From Vandiemenella viatica (lineage: Eukaryota > Arthropoda > Insecta > Orthoptera > Morabidae), in NCBI GenBank assembly GCA_031002005.1, contig JARYHS010008074.1, forward strand, positions 270,631,930 through 270,695,929: a stretch of DNA of 64,000 nt, in the 5' to 3' direction. Below the pieces are notes generated by a model. That model saw nothing but the letters and a program-made list of their open reading frames with translations, was not told where the DNA came from and did no database searches. Positions 44,156-55,920 of this stretch are shown here, piece by piece. The position numbers and the translations under genes are program-made. Every line of letters starts with the position of its first letter. Within the stretch, counting starts at the first letter, position 1.

Positions 44156-44783
44156 ATCCGTGTTTGAGGGATAGAACAGACATGGTAGAAAAACTGAAGA
44201 TTTCTAAGTCAATTAATAATAGTTTGCACAATTAATATTGTTTATTTGCCAAAGCAACGCGCTCTCGTTACTTACAAAGTATTTTTGATAAATAACTGCA
44301 CAACCACTTATTGAATCAGTAAAGATTGCATCTGTTGCAAAATACTTAAAAATCAAAAGAAGAAATATTACAAATTGAAATTTTTTTTGTGTCCTATTTA
44401 TAATTCTATTTTGTTCGATTCCTGTTGAATTCTTTTTCTGTATTTCTTTGAAAGGTTTAATAAACGAATAAGGTAACGTTTGTTGAATTTTGCACCCATC
44501 TTTCTTCCGCTAATGCTAAAAACCTACTGCACCCTATGCGATGCGGCGCCGGCTCCGGTTTTACCGGTGTGTAAGAAAATCTCCTCTGGCCGACACCATA
44601 ATCTGCTCCGGTACTTGCTCCGGCTTTGCCGCTGTGTATGAAAACGTCCTATTACTCCTTCTTTCGCCAGACGAATCACTGTCAACAATAGCGTATGACT
44701 TCTTTCCATAACCAGTGGGGAGAAATTTGAGGCTAACCCAAGCGTTTGATACAGAATCTGACGAGTAGGAATTGTACGACACC

Positions 44784-45160
44784 CAGGGGCGTAGCTACTA
44801 TGGGGCTAGGCGGTGCAGTGCACTGAGGCCCCTACGCTCAGGGGGCCTCAAGGACACCTCTGGGGACCCAAAGCGCACCTCTGGGGGCCCCCAAGAGCAG
44901 TTCAGAAGACTCACGGGCCTTCACGGCAACTGGCGACCTTTTTTTTTAGCTCTACCATCGTCTAAAGGGGGCCCCTGAGACACAGGATGCCCCTCACCCA
45001 CTGCTCAGGGGGCCCCTAAGCACAAATCAAGAGCCCCATCCTCAGCTCATGGGGGCCCCTACCAGCAACACAAAGCAAAAAAAAAAAGGTCGCCCATCTG
45101 GCCTGAGGGCCCAAAATAAATTTTTGCACCGGGGCCCTTGTTGACTTACGTACGCCACTG
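44784..45160. repeat. hAT-type MITE, copy in P2
   Basis: Intact version: ends CAGGGGCGTAGC and TACGCCACTG, flanked by ACGACACC at 44776-44783 and 45161-45168. It is in the same place in P1, so it is older than the split of the two segments. Confidence 0.88.
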
Positions 45161-45324
45161 ACGACACCATCTTTTCTACCATTTTCAGAACGGTTAAAAT
45201 TTCTTTCACACCGGGACTACCGAGTAATAATTTACAGAGTTTTACGCACGTTTGTATTCCTTACAATCCCCGGTCACGAGACAGGAAAAGAAAAAAAATC
45301 TAATATACGAGCCGTATGCTAGTA

Positions 45325-47796
45325 CAGTCGAACCTCTATAAGACGAATTTCAAGGGGTAAGGGAAAAATTCGTACTACCGAGGTATTCTTAATAAAGAGG
45401 TTCGTTTTATCGAGGTTTAATACTGCCGTTATTCGTCTTATAGAGGTTTCTCCTCGCTCTGAGATAACCTCTATAAAACGAAGATTTTTATGGCCAACCT
45501 CTATAATACGAATCATTGTTACCGTTACACTAAAGTTATTTTTTCAATGTAGAAAAAAGGTTAAAAAGAAAAAGAAAAAAAAAAACATGTATGTAGCAAT
45601 TTTAAAAATACATACTCGTTTATATTTAAATCACTCAAGTATCAAAACAAACAATAAACTGTTTGAAAACCATGTACTGTATAGTAAAATGAAACAAATC
45701 TGAAGCCAAAATACGGTAAATATAAATGGAAACCAAACTTATACATATGTAGTATGTACATATAATAAATAAGGACTAACTAATCTTAAAAAAGTCATCA
45801 ATTTTAGATTGCTTACTTGCATGAAGGGTTACCATATCCAATGTGGAATCCAAATCGATGATGGCTTTCACTACACTATCACTTAAAGCATTTTTCTTTA
45901 AGAAAAAACACTTGAGCACATCAATAGCTTCTCTTGCGTCTTTCGTTGACAGTTCCGGTCGATCACTCTCCGCGGCTGCATCCTCCTCATCATCTTCAGC
46001 TGCGTCATCTTCTTTATGATTTGAGGGTTGAACAGAATCCAGGATATCCTCATCCGTCAGCTCTCCACATACTGCTACATTATCATCGAAATCAACAAAT
46101 TCTTCAAACTCCATTTCTTGGACGCCTAGTCTTTCGGTAACTTTGTTCCAGTTTTGATCTGGGCCTACTTCTGCATTTTGGGGTGCTGGAGTTCGAGGTT
46201 GGTCATCGTCCTCATCTTCGAGGTCCGTCACACGAAATCCACATTTTGCAAACAGTTAAAAACAGTTTTGTCGGTTACGTTTGACCAGGCCTTGTTAATC
46301 ATCCACATTGCATTTAAACGTTGATTTTAGTCGGTACGTCTTGATCCATATCTGTCAAAAACTGCCGAACAACCTCCTTTCTGTAGTTCACTTTGAAATT
46401 TTTAATAATTCCCTGGTCAAGTGGTTGGAGCTTTGATGTGGTGTTTGGGGGAAGAAATTGGACTGAGATGTTTGACAAGTTTGGAACAGTTCCGTGTGCA
46501 CTACAATTGTCAATAAACAGCAGGATCTTTTTCTTTTTCTTCTTCATTTCTGTGTTTACAGTTTTCAGGCCATGCACTGAACTCATCACCATTCATCCAC
46601 GCTTTTGAGTTGGCCTTATACAGTGTTGGTAAACTGTTCACATTTTTAAAACATGTAGGTTTTTGTGACTTGCCAATAACCAAAGGCTTGAGCTTATTTT
46701 TTTCCCGAAGCGTTGACTCCAAGCAACACAGTTAATCGGTCTTTGCTGTGTTTGCCTCCATTGCAAGGGTCTCCTTTAAACGTCATTGTTTTATCTGGTA
46801 GGCACTTGAAAAAAAGTCCGGTCTCGTCTGCATTATATATATCATCTGGGTGGTAACCCTGAGTAATGTCAGCAAGTTTTTCTTTCCAATCATCGCATAC
46901 TGTACTGTCCACAGACGCACATTCACCACACACATTTTTAAAAACAATATCATTCCTTTTTTTAAATTTTTCCAGCCAGCCATTACTGGCACGAAAATCA
47001 GGGTGTCCCAATTGTACAGCAAACTGCTGTGCCTTTTCTTGGAGAATAGGGCCTCCGATTGACAAATTTTTATCGCGGCACTGCTTTAACCACTTTAAAG
47101 TGGCTTTGTCTACTTCCTGAAATTCACCGGTCTTTGCGCGTTTGCAAAACTTAGAAAGTCCACTTGCTTCATCGTACTTGTCTCTATTCTTTATAATCGT
47201 TGCTAACGTTGTTGAAGGGATGTTAAACTCCTTAGCAATGGTGATTTTCTTCTTCAACGGGTTTTCTTCCACATGCTTCAAAACTTTACGCTTGAACTCT
47301 ACTGTTAGCGCCGTTTTTGACTTTTTCCCTGCCATTACTGTTCATACAATAAAGATACGCACAACGGTCAGTCTTAAAACACAGCCGGAAGGGACACTTA
47401 AAAACACAGCCGGAAGGGTTACTCAACACTGCAAAGGCACGTGCCAAACAATGACTGATGAAGGAAGAGGGTAGGGTGGGGAGTTTCATGTTAAGACACG
47501 CTTCTGTTTGTTTTGAAAACTACGCACTATGGAGGTTAAGATCATAAGAAATTCGTCTTAAAGAGGTAACATTCGTCTTGTAGAGGTCTTGTGCTAAGAA
47601 TATTCGTTGTATAGAGGTTAATCAGTCCTAGCCCATGTCACAAACAAATTCGTCTTATCGAGGTTTTTAACCTAATTACTGCTTTGTATAGAGGTGTTTT
47701 AGCATTGACCTTTATGGAAGTTTCAAGGGGATTTTAAAAAATTCGTCTTATCGAGGAATTCGTTTTACCGAGGTTCGTACTAACGAGGTTTGACTG
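45325..47796 (-). mobile_element. pogo/Tigger-type DNA transposon with empty site in P1
   Basis: Begins CAGTCGAACCTC and ends GAGGTTTGACTG, with a TA duplication (45323-45324 and 47797-47798). P1 has a single TA at 27348-27349, so the 2472-bp length is exact. Both ends carry many copies of a motif close to TTCGTCTTATAGAGGTT in both orientations, within about 250 bases of each end. TA target, CAG ends and a CENP-B-like transposase fit the Tigger branch of pogo. Confidence 0.92.
45776..47335 (-). pseudogene. Tigger transposase, frameshifted
   Basis: An ATG at 47335 opens 213 codons: a CENP-B-type N-terminal helix-turn-helix (FKRKVLKHVEENPLKKKITI, IPSTTLATIIKNRDKY), the second HTH (GGPILQEKAQQFA to GWLEKFKKRNDIV), and the start of the DDE domain with the first Asp in YNADETGLFFKCLP. 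After a frame change near 46720, further frames carry KPTCFKNVNSLP, the second Asp in LLFIDNCSAHGTVPN and the third in SKLQPLDQGIIKNFKVNYRK (46592-46314). An acidic C-terminal part lies at 46231-45776 (EDDAAEDDEEDAAAESD) and ends DDFFKIS. All three catalytic Asp can be seen, but in separate frames. About 60% similar by eye to the second Tigger (49868). Confidence 0.9.
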
Positions 47797-48776
47797 TAGG
47801 AAGCGTTATGTAACAAAAAAAAAAAAAAAACAAAAAAAAAAAAAAAATACCACTTCGGTTCTTTTAAGAGATCTTTCTGTATTAGGAAAGCTCTACAAGA
47901 AAATTTTAATGCTGATCAAGATGTTTTATGGAACTTAAATATTAATTTGATAGTTATTATTACCATTCCTTCTCGTTCCCCTGTGCTGTCCTCGTTTTCT
48001 AAATGGTATGTCGGCTAGGAATTTCTCGTCCCCTGCTGTGTTCATATTTATTACACTTTAAGTAATCATGAGCGCAAGCTTCTCGAATTTCACTCTTTTT
48101 TAATACACCGAAATAAATGCAATAAGTGCATATTGTCGAAAATAGTGTCTTTTCACACTAATTGTTAGTAAAGCTTGTCTGACAATTCTTGTGGTGAAGC
48201 CATAGTTATTCTCACGCGGTAAATATACTTGCATTTGACCATATACTTTAGTTTCCAAGGCAACCCACTCAGCATGAATGATTAGATAACTCATTTCCCA
48301 TTAAAAACTCATTCCAATAAAATAACAGATGATAATATAAATAACATAAACCTTTCTGAATATTTTGTTGCTAGTTTTTGCGTATCAGGAGCGATCATTA
48401 ACACCGCCGTAAACATTCGACAGTTAGGTAATATATCTTATGATAAAAAGTGATAAACGGTAGCGCTTGCAATATCGAAAGTCGCTGTTTTAATTTTACT
48501 TACGAAATCGTGCTTCTCGACACTAGCTGCAAAGTCCTGTCATTCTTTCCATGAAGAAATCCAATTTTTAGCGAGAGAAATAATTGCATAGTACCCAAGT
48601 AGGTTCCGAAAAGTCCAGTTGTCTGTGAATCACATCTGTGTATACCATATAAAATACCCGCTAAGCATTAAATGTTACCGAAATATACCCTTAGGTTGAC
48701 TGTAGTGTCACGTCGTGTGTGAGCTCCGTCTAGTGTTGAATATCACTGTTTCATTGTTATACAACATGTAAGTTTA

Positions 48777-49526
48777 AAATTTAACAATTTGAGCAGACCA
48801 GGCGTAATTAGTTTTGTCATATTGTTTATAATAGATCTAAGTGTCATTTTATAAAAGTTACTTAAAACTGTTTTTTAAAACGGAAGTTTTGCTTTTCAGG
48901 AGGTGAAGATGGAATTCAACATGCTTTCCTCTCTAGTCGTCAGCATCAACTCGACAACTAAAGCCAAGTCTTTTAGAAAATCGAATCTCTTTAACCGTTA
49001 TGTAAAGTACATGCTGCACCTGACATTCTATCAAGTTCAGCACCAAGATTCTCCCTAAGTGTTAATTTTGAAAGCGACTTTGCTTGTGATTAGTTCTGAC
49101 AACCTTTGCCCTTGATTGGAACTACAAAGTCGAGGAACTGTGAAGTAAGGGGACGTTCCACTTAAAAAGACTTCTGTCCCACTTCAATATGCATAATCGG
49201 TTAGCAACTGTCATTTGATCCCGTTCTCCAGTAGAAAACAGTCCGATATAATTTTAGAAGCATGATGAGAACTGCGGAAAAAATACTTTCAAAGCAGATA
49301 AGTAAACTGTAGCTTTAGTTTCTTTTCAAAATAACTACAACAACAAAAATCTCCCTGATCACGAATTGCAACAACTAAGAAATTCTGCAAAATTAAACTT
49401 TTGTGAAAAGAGGAATTAGACTATCAAACTAGAACTATTAATTTGTTAATGTTCATTACCTATGTAAAGGACAAGTGAGTAATGGCAGCTAAAGTTAAGT
49501 TTTATTGTAATGTTTTGATTTGTAAA
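48777..49526. other. No recognisable feature
   Basis: AT-rich sequence following the end of the P1/P2 match; no frame or repeat that I can name. Confidence 0.5.
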
Positions 49527-49528
49527 TA

Positions 49529-51809
49529 CAGGGCAACCTTAATATAACGTACCTCAATATAACGAATTCCTCGATTTAACAAATTCTTCGTAATCCCCTT
49601 GAATTGTCCATCAGAGTCAATATAAAATATACCTTTACATTGCGAACATTTTTTGCGAACAACCTCTTTATAACGAATTTTCAACTATCAAGAAAAAGTA
49701 TACATACCTCTAATTAACGAATTTTGTCAACCCAAAACCTTTATATAAAGTTCCCACCAATCGCGACATGTTTCGACAGGCTTTTGTTCGTAAAACAATC
49801 ATTGTTGTTTGATTTAAAGTAATGTAAACACTTCTGCTCGTCACTATTTTTAAAGATTTAAGTTAAAATGGCTCAGTAACGTAAAAGGTGTCCCTTATCG
49901 GTTGAAGAAAAGCGAAACATCATTAATTATGTTGACAAAAATCCTATTACGAAAAAATTAGACATAGCTAATAAGTTCGGGATTCCCGCAAGTACATTGG
50001 CTACAATTTTAAAATTTAAAGATAAGTTTTCAGAAGAAAGTGGTTTGCCTGTAAACAGTAAAAGATTAAAATCATGCGAGTTCAAAGACGTAGAGGAATG
50101 TGTGTTGAAGTGGTTAAAACAGTGCCGAGACAAAAAAATCACAATCGGAGGCCCTATTCTTCAGGAAAAGGCTCAGCAGTTTGCAGTAGAATTGGGACAT
50201 GAAAAGTTCCGTGCTAGCAACGGGTGGCTTCAAAATTTCAAAAAACGAAACGAGATTGTTTTTCGAAAATATGCGGTGAAAGTGGCAGTGTTGATGAAAA
50301 AGTATGTGATGATTGGAAAAACAAACTGGCAGAGCTGACCACCGGATACGATCCCGCCGATGAAACTGGACTATTCTATAAATGTTTACCTGACAAAACC
50401 TTATCATTCAAAGGCGATGAATGTAATGGCGGAAAAAACAGCAAACTTCGCTTAACCGTACTGCTGGGAACAAATTGTACTGGGACTTACAAACTTAAGT
50501 CACTCATCATCGGAAAATATCAAGAACCGCGATGTTTTAAAAATGTCAATAATCTGCCAATAGATTACACGTCCAACCATAAGGCTTCGATGACTAGTGA
50601 TGCTTTTTGCAATTGCCTTAAAAGTCTGGATAAAGAGATGAAGAAAAAAAACAAGAAAATTCTTATGTTCATCGATAATTGTACTGCACACGGAGAAATT
50701 CCTAACCTGGAAAATATAAAAATAAAGTACTTGCCTCCAAATACCACTTCAAAACTACAACCATCAGCCAAAGCTTCAAAATGCATTATAGGAAGGAAGT
50801 TGTCAGACGATTTCTTGCTGATGTTGAACGTCAAACACCAACTACAATTGACGTTTTACAAGCCATGTGGATGATCGCCAAAGCTTGGAATCTAGTCACT
50901 GAAAAGACCATTGCAAACTGCTTCAAGAAAAGTGGGTTTAAAGTAACATGCGAAGATGAGGAGGACGATTTACCAGTCGCAGAACTTGCTAGGACCTGGC
51001 AAAGAGTTCAAAAAGAATTGCACCTTCAAGAGACTGAGTTCGAAGACTTCGTTACCTTTGATAATGATTTAGCCATCTGTGGAGAACTAACTGATGCTGA
51101 CATCGTCACATCTGTGTTGCCGGTTACTAATGCAGAAGCGGATGAAGACGAGGAAGAAGCGGGTGAAATTGATGAGCATAACTTCACAATAAAAGATGCT
51201 TATAATGCTTTAAATATAATAAAATCTGTGTTTCTCAAAAAGGGAGGTTTGAGTGACGATGTAGTCAATTTTATCACGAAATTAGATTGCGCTTTGGATG
51301 TGATAACTCTTACCGGTGGTAAACAGACAACTATTTATGATTTTTTTTTCTAATCAAGATGAACAAAATTGAGATTAAGCTACTATAACCACATTGTTGA
51401 TTCTTTACCTTTAATTCGTGATTTTTGTTGTGCGAATCTTTGAAATTAACATTAAATTACCTACATAATGTATGTACCCACCAAAATATGTACCTACTTT
51501 TACGGATTTTACTGCATTCAATTTTGATTATTAATGTAAGAAAAAAAATTTGCTACCTACCTAATTGTTTTTAAATAGAAAATACATACAGTAATTTGAT
51601 AAAAAATGTGTTATCATTTATTAGTAGAAATTGTTCGCTAGAACAAGATAAGTACGTAATGTTGAGGTGAATATAACTATTTTTTTACCTCTTTATAACG
51701 AATTTTAGACCAACCTAACCTCAACATAACAAACCTTAGTTCAACGAATTACTTGATATAACGAATATTTCCTTGTTCCCCTCCGATTTGTTATATCGAG
51801 GTTGCACTG
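49529..51809 (+). mobile_element. Second pogo/Tigger-type transposon
   Basis: Left end CAGGGCAACCTTAATATAAC, right end (read inwards) CAGTGCAACCTCGATATAAC, with TA at 49527-49528 and 51810-51811. The length is 2281 bp. Subterminal ATAACGAATT-like words recur at both ends. Transposase on the plus strand. Related to, but clearly distinct from, the element at 45325. Confidence 0.92.
49868..51353 (+). pseudogene. Tigger transposase with premature stop and lost third catalytic residue
   Basis: The ATG at 49868 is followed by a TAA at codon 4. Beyond it the frame codes the CENP-B-like HTH pair (SVEEKRNIINYVDKNP, GIPASTLATILKFKDKF, GGPILQEKAQQFAVELG, GWLQNFKKRNEIV). A frameshift near 50270 follows. 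The DDE domain shows ADETGLFYKCLPDKT with a few residues missing just before it, and ILMFIDNCTAHGEIP. The usual LDQGII block after TTSKLQP is deleted and the frame changes, removing the third catalytic Asp. The C-terminal frame (50781-51353) has YRKEVVRRFLADVE, an acidic stretch and an end similar to the first Tigger (GGKQTTIYDFFF). Clearly inactive. Confidence 0.9.
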
Positions 51810-51902
51810 TAGTTCGAAAGATAACTGTAAAAGAGTTGCGTTCAGGAAAGGTGAATACTGATATTCTATATCTGATGTTAATACGGCTAGCTTTTATAGT
51901 AA

Positions 51903-52156
51903 GACCGAGCGTGGTGGTGTAACGGATAGCGTTCTGGCCTCGCATTCGGGAGGACGGCGGTTCGAATCCCCGTCCGGGCATCCAGATTTGGGTTTTCCAT
52001 GGTTTCCCCAAATCACTCCAGGTGAATGCCGGGATGCTTCCTTCAAAAGGCCATGGCCGAATTCCTTCCCATTCTTTGCCCCCATCCTTTCCCGTCTCTA
52101 AAGACCACGTTGTTAAAAAAAGGGACGTTAAACTGTTACAAAAAAAAAAAAAAAAA
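51903..52156 (+). repeat. tRNA-derived SINE, well preserved head
   Basis: Best tRNA-like head in the window: GTAACGGATAGCGTTCTGG region (box A) and GGTTCGAATCC (perfect box B). The body is as in the family, but the 3' end differs from other copies (GGGACGTTAAACTG before the A tail), so there are at least two tail subfamilies. Confidence 0.88.
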
Positions 52157-52244
52157 TTATAGTAAGGAAGGAATCACGTCAGAAAAGAATACCTATTTTG
52201 CTATCATCATGTTTCCAAAATAGTTTGTCAGACACATAACTGCA

Positions 52245-52850
52245 GAATCCCAGTAGATTAAATATAAGAATAGGATGGGATGCGATAGAAGAAATAAGTG
52301 AATTCTGCTACTTGGGAAGCAAAATCACAGGAATGACGTTAAGAGCAGAATACCATTATCAAAAAGAGCCTTCATTAAAAAGAGAAATCTTTTACTTTCG
52401 AATATTGATGTAGGACTTAAAAAGAACTTTTAAAACTCTATGTGTGGAGCACAGCGCTTTATGGTAGCGAAGCATGGACTTTAGGAATATCAGAAAGGAT
52501 AAAAATTGAGGCATTATAAATGTGGGGCTATTGAAAGATAATGAAAATTAAGTGGACAGATAAAGTACAAAATGAACGAGTTTTGGAAATGATGGGTGAG
52601 AAAAGAAGTTTATGGAAGAAGTTTACAGAAAGAAGAGACAGGCTGGTAGGTAATATTTTGATACATGCTGGATTGGTTAATTTATTAGTGGAGGGAACAG
52701 TCGAAGGTAAGAACTGTAAAGGAAGACAGAGATTAGAATATATGAAGCAGATAATTAAAGAAGTGGATTGTAAGGGGTATGTAGAGATGAAGATGTTAGC
52801 TTAAGATAGGAAGGGATGGAGCATTGAACAAAACCAATCGAAAGACTAAT
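52245..52850 (+). pseudogene. RTE LINE, 3'-end fragment
   Basis: Decayed frames code the last part of RTE ORF2: a stretch similar to EISEFCYLGSKIT at about 52290, TLWCGAQRFMVAKHG-like remains, then the open frame 52541-52804 with MKIKWTDKVQNERVLEMMG, RDRLVGNILIHAGLVN and EGKNCKGRQRLEYMKQII. It matches the C-terminus of the minus-strand RTE at 21610-21870. The 5' end is truncated at about 52245, as is usual for LINEs. Confidence 0.82.
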
Positions 52851-52859
52851 GACAGGAAA

Positions 52860-54335
52860 AGAAAACGGAAAACTAAAAAATCGAGTGTGAAAAACATCTA
52901 CGGTCCCAATTTAATGGTTGACTATACTCGTAAATCGTGTTACATGGTTCACGTTAAGAAAAGCCTCGCGATTATAATGTAATACCAGTATTGAAATATC
53001 ATAATATTTATATTTTTTAATCTTGGCTGGTAACAATAATGTTCTGGTGCATCGTAGAAGATATTTTTGTAAGAGTCATCGTTCGAATTCCTGATTATTT
53101 GTTTGGATTGATATTCATGTCATTTTAAGTCAGAAGCTAAAATATTTATGTGAAAGACTTAGCCTTCCAAGCGCGTTAGAGAAAATAGCTAACCGAATAT
53201 TACATCCCATAAAGCGTTACATACATTTTCACAAGTATGTTTGGGTTCATCTTCGAATTAATTAAGTGTTGGGTGATTTATTTCGAAATAACACTTTTGT
53301 GGAAGCTGGCTGTAGCAAAGGCATAGTTTTAGAAGTCACTCATGATAACGCAAACAGCAAGTTCTCAGTAATGTGCAGGCAAAGAAGAGCTCCTTAGGTC
53401 AATATGTTTAGTGATAAAAAATGGAAGCAGCATAAAAACTACCAATTGACAGCTATAGAAATTCAAACCTATAATGAAATGACTTTTCCATGTGAGCATT
53501 TTTTTAAAAAAAATTTTTTTTATTATTTTTGTAAATAAAGAATGTAGCAAATAAGCTGAATTATTTAATCGACATGCTTACAATATTATTAATTAGTGTC
53601 TTTCAGAAAAGTGATTACCCATCGAATATCAACTGTGATAAAAGGCAGCGAATTGAAAAGCAGCAGCAAGATTCGCTGTATGTCAGCGGGCGGCAGCAGC
53701 GTGGTTGGCCGGGTTTTTGCCTAGTCGGTCCACTCCGCCGTGCCGTTTATATATAGCACCGTGTGAGCCCCTGAGATACTCATGCCAGCAGCGGCCAACC
53801 GGGCAGTCATTACAATTAAAGCGACCAACGTGAAGGCTTCCGGCATGGTTTAGAGCTTTAGAGTACTGAGAACTCAAAATGCTGTGGCCAGCAACTATGC
53901 GTAGCAATTCTAAAGCCCGACATGTGTCAACTATGTTACATCACCGTTTCCGCAAGATTGGTTATTTTCTGATGTTACGAAGGTGCAGTAGAAGGTTTCA
54001 ATGAGCAACAAAACTTATCGCCAATTAAGAGAAAAAAGTACAACAATCAAGGTATGTGTCTTACCTTGTCACAAATGATAACGGTGTTGTTCTATTATCA
54101 TTATTATTCACTATCTGTCTCATGTAAATGGAAGCTTTTGCACCGCTCTGTTTCAAATCATATCCAGATGCAGATTCGAATCCCCGAGTGCGGACGTGCC
54201 GTGTCATTTTAACAATTTCCCGCATCGCCGAGCTTTTAAAAACTCTTCTGTTGTAACGTCGTAGTACGCTATTTAAACCAGTGTTGTGTGATAGAAGTCC
54301 GGTTTTAAAATGGAATTGCCAATAATGAAATCAAC
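52860..54335. other. No recognisable feature
   Basis: AT-rich; a few short frames without motifs (53574-53907 has a Gln/Arg-rich one on both strands). Nothing I can name. Confidence 0.5.
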
Positions 54336-54425
54336 ATTCAATTTTAGTTTTCCAGTACGGGTATTCACGACCCAAGGTCCAGCATATCGGTTATATGAGA
54401 AAATCGTGTTGCGTGAAGATAAGTA
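54336..54425 (+). repeat. Direct repeat flanking LINE relic, left
   Basis: About 90 bases, from ATTCAATTTTAGTTTTCCAG to GCGTGAAGATAAGTA, repeated at 56989-57084 with a six-base insertion and several mismatches. The pair brackets the LINE relic. It is either a very long target duplication or an older duplication of the flank. Confidence 0.75.
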
Positions 54426-54641
54426 GTAAGTCAACAATACGAATTTTTGGAAAATGTATTTGCCAAGATGAGGAACGACGAAAGCAGCCTAAGCGAGATG
54501 GAGACAACGAATAGAAACTACAAGTTTGTACATTCAGCAGAAGAGGTAAGCAATGTTATACTTTCGTCTGCAATCTGTGAAACTGAACAACATTCCCTTC
54601 GAAATTGATAACGAACACATCAAATACTGTTTGGAATCATA

Positions 54642-55920
54642 CGAGGGTGGTCCCAGAAGTACCCTGCCTGACCGAGAGATGGCAGTAGTTGCTTGAAAAA
54701 TATCCCTTTCTTTCAAAGCACATAGTCTATGAAGCACATGTTTCAAGTTTGAAGACGCTACGTTGTTTCGTATTTGTTTGGCAACAATTAATCTTGAACG
54801 TTGTGAGTAAATTTGTGAAAATGGAGAAAATTGGTCATCGTTATGTGATACAATACTTTCATTTGAAAGGCTTCAGCCCAACCGATATAAAAACTGAGTC
54901 AGATTCTACTCTGGGTGAGTCTTCTCCTTCGTTTACAACAGTAAAATATTGGGTGGCAGAGTTTAAACGAGGCCGTACGAGCTGCCAAGACGAACATCGC
55001 AGTGGTCGACCAAATGAGGTGACGACTCCAGAAATGGTGAAGAAAATGCACAAAACGTACTGGATGATCGTCGACTGAAAGTGCGTGAGCTAGCAGACAT
55101 AGTAGGCATTTCAAAAAGTGCGGTATATCGCATATTAACTGAAAATTTGGACTATGAGAAAGTTATGTGCAAGATGGGTGCCGCGTTTGCTCACACTCGA
55201 GCAAAAACAGTGTCGTGAAGATGTTTCAATTGAGTTTTTAGCGATGTTTCACCACAACAAAGCTGAATTTTTGTGCCGTTTCATAACCATGGATGAAACA
55301 TGGGTCCATCGCTTCACCCCAGAGACAAAAGAAGAATCAAAACAATGGACTGAAAAGGGAGAACCTGCTCCAAAGAAGGCCAAGACCGTTCCATCTGCAG
55401 GCAAGGTCATGGCATCTGTTTTTTTTTTTGGAATGCGCATGGGATAATTTTCATTGCCTATCTTGAAAAAGGAAAAACAATCAACGGCGATTATTATTCG
55501 AAGTTATTGCAACGTTTGAGCGAAGAAATCAAGATAAAACGACCACATTTGGCTAAGAAGAAAGTCTTGTTTCATCACGACAATGGTCCAGTTCACAGAT
55601 CCGTTATTAAAATGGCCAAAATTAATGAATGCACCCTATTCACCAGATTTAGCTCCCTCGGATTACTTCCTGTTCCCGAACTTAAAAAATGGCTCAGTGG
55701 TCAAAGATTTTCGACCATCGAAGAAGTGATGTCGGCAGTTAATGGCTATTTTGAGGAGCAAGACAGTTCTTTTTATAAAAATGGTATCGAAGCTATTGAA
55801 AATCGCTGGAATAAATGTGTAGAGCTGAAAGGAGACTACGTTGAAAAATAAATACAGTTTTTTTTTTTCAAATTTTTTGTTTTTTCATTGCTAGGTCGGG
55901 TACTTCTGGGACCACCCTCG
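54642..55920 (+). mobile_element. mariner-type element with intact ends
   Basis: Left end CGAGGGTGGTCCCAGAAGTA and right end its complement (TACTTCTGGGACCACCCTCG), with TA at 54640-54641 and 55921-55922. The length is 1279 bp, normal for a full mariner. The inverted repeats agree over about 23 bases. It splits the gag frame of the LINE relic, so it came later. Confidence 0.93.
54821..55851 (+). pseudogene. mariner transposase (DD34D), frameshifted
   Basis: An ATG at 54821 opens the N-terminal HTH domain (KIGHRYVIQYFHLKGFSPTD and VKYWVAEFKRGRTSCQDEH, with SGRPNEVTT). A frameshift near 55055 follows, the second HTH being in another frame (KVRELADIVGISKSAVYRIL). The catalytic domain has ITMDETWVHRFTPETK (first Asp), a frameshift in the T run at about 55420, VLFHHDNGPVHRS (second Asp), and a third break at about 55625-55660; in the shifted frame the PDLAPSDYFLFP motif (third Asp) can be read. 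The end is KGDYVEK, stop at 55851. The length matches the family, but three frameshifts make it non-functional. Confidence 0.92.

Larger units (their letters stand above)
44156..48776. repeat. Duplicated segment P2 (with Tigger insertion)
   Basis: Begins at the gap at the position matching about 26175 of P1 and continues to 48776. It lacks the 14.4-kb hAT composite (single TTATACAA at 48757-48764) and the PLE, and has the Tigger element at 45325-47796 which P1 lacks. Otherwise near-identical to P1, including the MITE. A short deletion (TACTATTTCTAAG) relative to P1 lies near 44183. Confidence 0.85.
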
